Below are positions 37,776-39,927 of a stretch of DNA of 39,927 bases, one piece after another; positions within the stretch are counted from its first letter, which is position 1, and each line of letters opens with the position of its first letter. Location: assembly GCA_937967765.1 (NCBI GenBank), contig CALCML010000016.1, forward strand, positions 1 through 39,927, in the 5' to 3' direction. The position numbers and the translations under genes were made by a program. Under the pieces are notes generated by a model, which was given only the letters and a program-made list of their open reading frames with translations, had not been told where the DNA came from and ran no database searches. Source of the stretch: an uncultured Carnobacterium sp. Lineage in GTDB: Bacteria > Bacillota > Bacilli > Lactobacillales > Aerococcaceae.

Positions 37776-39005
37776 ATGAAATTTTTAGATTTATTTGCTG
37801 GCATCGGTGGTTTTCGTCTTGGTATGGAGTCCGCTAGTCACGAATGTATCGGATTTTGTGAGATTGACAATTTTGCTAGAGCTAGTTATAAAGCTATACA
37901 TGATACGAAAGGGGAGATAGAATTACATGACATCACAACAGTATCAGATGAGTTTATTCGATCAATCGGAAGTGTGGACGTTATCTGTGGAGGATTTCCG
38001 TGCCAAGCTTTCAGTCTTGCAGGAGCAAGACGAGGTTTTGAAGATACACGAGGAACTTTGTTCTTTGAAATTGTCCGGTTCGCATCTATTCTCAGACCTA
38101 GATATTTATTCCTTGAGAACGTTAAAGGACTACTCAACCACGAAAACGGAGCTACATTCGAGATCATCATTACAGCCTTGGATGAACTGGGGTACAACGT
38201 GGAATGGCAAGTGCTTAACAGCAAGAATTTTGGAGTCCCCCAAAATAGGGAACGTGTGTTCATTATCGGACATCTTAGAGGAGAACGTACCAGAAGAATT
38301 TTTCCTCTCGGCGGAGAAAGTCAGTCAACTAGTAGCCAATCAGTCGTGAAAATTGGCAATGTAAACCCATCTGGGAATGGTATGAATGGGGAAGTCTATC
38401 AAGCCGATGGTTTAGCTCCTACGCTTACAACGAATAAGGGAGAGGGGCAAAAGATAGCAATAAAAAGTAATACTATAAAACAGTTTGGGGTATTGCAACC
38501 CAATTTTAATCAATGTGGCGTGGTTTACGAAACAGACGGTATCGCACCAACCATCAGAGCTTATCAAGGCGGAGGACTTGAGCCTAAAATCATTCAGCGT
38601 GGTCATGGTTATAATCAAGGCGGAGAACATGATATCGCACCAACTCTGACAAGTAATAGCTATCACGAAAACAATGTTTTAAAAATAACAGAGGCAACAT
38701 CTCAAGGGTATGCTGAGGCTACAGTTGGCGATAGTGTAAACCTATCTCATCCGAACTCTAAAACAAGGCGAGGTAGAGTAGGTAATCAGATAGCAAATAC
38801 TCTATTGACCGGAGAAAGTCAAGGGGTAGTTGAGCCTGACTATAGAATTAGAAAACTGACACCCCGTGAATGTTGGAGATTACAAGGTTTTCCAGACTGG
38901 GCTTTTGACAAAGCACAAGAGGTTAACTCTAACAGTCAACTATACAAGCAAGCAGGAAATAGCGTGACAGTCAATGTCATAGCAGCAATAGCGGAAAGGT
39001 TATAA
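37776..39005 (+). CDS. DNA (cytosine-5) methyltransferase
   Basis: A 409-residue C5 methyltransferase. Motif I is DLFAGIGGFRLGME, IV is GGFPCQAFS with catalytic C76, VI is ENV (114-116), VIII is QNRERV (156-161), and IX-X are TPRECWRLQGFPDWAF and QAGNSVTVNV. The target recognition region (~195-345) has four copies of a motif like DGLAPTLTTNKGEG. The start is ATG 37776 after GAAAGGG; the 37716 start would overlap the helicase gene by 49 bp. No restriction enzyme gene is near, so it is an orphan that likely protects phage DNA. A second frame is open inside it (37927-38349). Confidence 0.95.
   Translation: MKFLDLFAGIGGFRLGMESASHECIGFCEIDNFARASYKAIHDTKGEIELHDITTVSDEFIRSIGSVDVICGGFPCQAFSLAGARRGFEDTRGTLFFEIVRFASILRPRYLFLENVKGLLNHENGATFEIIITALDELGYNVEWQVLNSKNFGVPQNRERVFIIGHLRGERTRRIFPLGGESQSTSSQSVVKIGNVNPSGNGMNGEVYQADGLAPTLTTNKGEGQKIAIKSNTIKQFGVLQPNFNQCGVVYETDGIAPTIRAYQGGGLEPKIIQRGHGYNQGGEHDIAPTLTSNSYHENNVLKITEATSQGYAEATVGDSVNLSHPNSKTRRGRVGNQIANTLLTGESQGVVEPDYRIRKLTPRECWRLQGFPDWAFDKAQEVNSNSQLYKQAGNSVTVNVIAAIAERL
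37927..38349 (+). CDS. Possible overlapping gene inside the methyltransferase
   Basis: A 140-codon frame, +1 relative to the methyltransferase and covering its residues 51-191. It has a fair ribosome site (AAAGGGGAGA) 11 bases before ATG 37927. It starts MTSQQYQMSLFDQSEVWTLS and ends with CSLSDILEENVPEEFFLS. From memory, that last pattern also appears in small phage proteins listed near cytosine methyltransferase genes. The host gene's motifs IV, VI and VIII are intact, so if the frame is used it is a true overlap. It could also be only a by-product of the methyltransferase codons. Confidence 0.35.
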   Translation: MTSQQYQMSLFDQSEVWTLSVEDFRAKLSVLQEQDEVLKIHEELCSLKLSGSHLFSDLDIYSLRTLKDYSTTKTELHSRSSLQPWMNWGTTWNGKCLTARILESPKIGNVCSLSDILEENVPEEFFLSAEKVSQLVANQS

Positions 39006-39020
39006 AAAAGAAAGGGTAAA

Positions 39021-39927
39021 ATGAACAACGAAAGAGAATTTGACTTGTTGCCATTATTAGAGCATATCAACCCGGCCATTTTATCCTATCAAGAATGGGT
39101 AAATGTGGGTATGGCTCTAAAACACGAAGGATATACCGCGTCGGATTGGGATAATTGGTCCTTACGAGATCCGGCAAGGTATCGTAAATTTGAATGTTTC
39201 AAAAAGTGGGACACTTTCAACGAAGAAGCGGGCTCGATTGTAACTGGTGGGACAATCGTCCAACTTGCAAAAGACCACGGGTGGGTGAACCCGTACTCAA
39301 GCGATAGCGAAGGCGCTCACGAATTAGACTGGAACGATACCATCGATAGAGATTATCGGGTTATCGATAAAAACTGGATTGAGGGGAAAGAGATTCATGA
39401 GCCTACAATTTGGAATCCAGTCCAAGAAATTATCCGATACCTAGAGGCCTTGTTTGAATCATCCGAAAATGTCGGATATGTGACAGAAAGCTATCCAAAA
39501 GTCAACGACGAAACGGGCGAAATTGAAAAATGGCTTCCAACAAAGGGAGCGTATGACCGGACAGCCGGACAGTTAATTGAAGCCCTTAGTAAATGCAACG
39601 GCGATATTGGTGCAGTCCTCGGAGATTATCACCAAGAGGCCGGCGCATGGATTCGCTTCAATCCGCTTGACGGTAAGGGCGCAAAGAATGAGAATGTGAC
39701 CGACTACCGATATGCACTTGTCGAATCGGATAGCATGAGCGTAGAAAAGCAAAACGCTATTTATAAAGAGCTTGAATTGCCAATCGCTGCTCTTGTGTAT
39801 AGTGGGAATAAGTCCTTACACGCAATCGTAAAGGTGGACGCGGGCAGCTATGACGAATACCGAAAACGCGTTGACTACTTATATAAGATATGCCAAAAGA
39901 ACGGAATATCAGTCGATACACAAAACC
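39021..39927 (+). CDS. Primase-helicase fusion, N-terminal part (continues at 1)
   Basis: The first 302 codons of a 761-residue protein; the frame runs on in phase at window position 51 and ends at 1430. Residues ~1-90 look like a PriCT-type domain (ILSYQEWVNVGMALKHEGYT and GGTIVQLAKDHGW). Residues ~175-300 are an archaeo-eukaryotic primase-like core: E235-S-D237 in ALVESDSMS, S265-x-H267 in NKSLHAIVKVD and D273 in the last motif. The rest, in the left part of the window, is a RepA-like helicase. Combined primase and helicase proteins of this order are typical of streptococcal phages. Start ATG 39021 follows AAAGGG. Confidence 0.9.
   Translation, partial: MNNEREFDLLPLLEHINPAILSYQEWVNVGMALKHEGYTASDWDNWSLRDPARYRKFECFKKWDTFNEEAGSIVTGGTIVQLAKDHGWVNPYSSDSEGAHELDWNDTIDRDYRVIDKNWIEGKEIHEPTIWNPVQEIIRYLEALFESSENVGYVTESYPKVNDETGEIEKWLPTKGAYDRTAGQLIEALSKCNGDIGAVLGDYHQEAGAWIRFNPLDGKGAKNENVTDYRYALVESDSMSVEKQNAIYKELELPIAALVYSGNKSLHAIVKVDAGSYDEYRKRVDYLYKICQKNGISVDTQN
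39877..39927. repeat. Terminal direct overlap (right copy)
   Basis: Identical to positions 1-51. Removing one copy joins the two parts of the primase-helicase gene in frame and gives a circle of 39,876 bp. Confidence 0.93.

Overview
This window is a complete temperate siphophage genome. Bases 1-51 are repeated exactly at 39877-39927, and one reading frame, a primase-helicase gene, runs unbroken across that joint. The molecule is therefore a closed circle of about 39,876 bp that was opened inside that gene. The host is most likely a mitis-group Streptococcus (pneumoniae, mitis or oralis type). The endolysin ends in choline-binding repeats like those of pneumococcal phage Dp-1 Pal. The presumed attP carries a 16-base match to what I recall as the 3' end of streptococcal tmRNA (ssrA).

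Layout on the circle. The lysogeny module is on the minus strand at 28.9-31.3 kb: tyrosine integrase, a glycine-zipper protein, an ImmA-like metallopeptidase and a CI/ImmR-like repressor. Divergent promoters and operators lie at 31.34-31.52 kb. The rightward early operon begins with a Cro-like gene at 31.5 kb. It then carries an HTH protein and small genes, followed by a recombination and replication block: SMC-like ATPase, Sak4-like ATPase, DUF669 protein, SF2 helicase, cytosine-5 methyltransferase and primase-helicase. The operon continues through the joint to 1,430. A dense repeat field at 1.42-1.83 kb is the likely replication origin. Next come RusA and a string of small, translationally coupled genes up to the ArpU-type late regulator (5.2-5.6 kb).

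The late region starts with an extended -10 promoter and, just downstream of it, a strong terminator hairpin. It then runs in order: ParB-DUF4417 fusion, JAB/MPN-like protein, small and large terminase, portal, MuF minor head protein with a toxin-like tail and small partner gene, scaffold, capsid, connectors, major tail protein, tail chaperones (probable -1 frameshift), tape measure, Dit, Tal/receptor-binding protein, DUF1366 protein, two holins and the endolysin (28.6 kb). attP lies between the lysis genes and the integrase.

The genes work together as a normal lysis/lysogeny circuit. The repressor and ImmA hold lysogeny, Cro starts early transcription, the early genes replicate and recombine DNA, and ArpU switches on packaging, assembly and lysis. 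The least standard parts are the origin repeat field, the JAB-domain protein beside the terminase, the MuF toxin-like tail with its possible immunity gene, a small membrane gene between two terminators, a glycine-zipper protein in the lysogeny operon, the attP repeat architecture, an 11 x 22-residue repeat in the tape measure, and a 140-codon frame embedded in the methyltransferase. All family names come from recognition of motifs and gene order; no database search was run.
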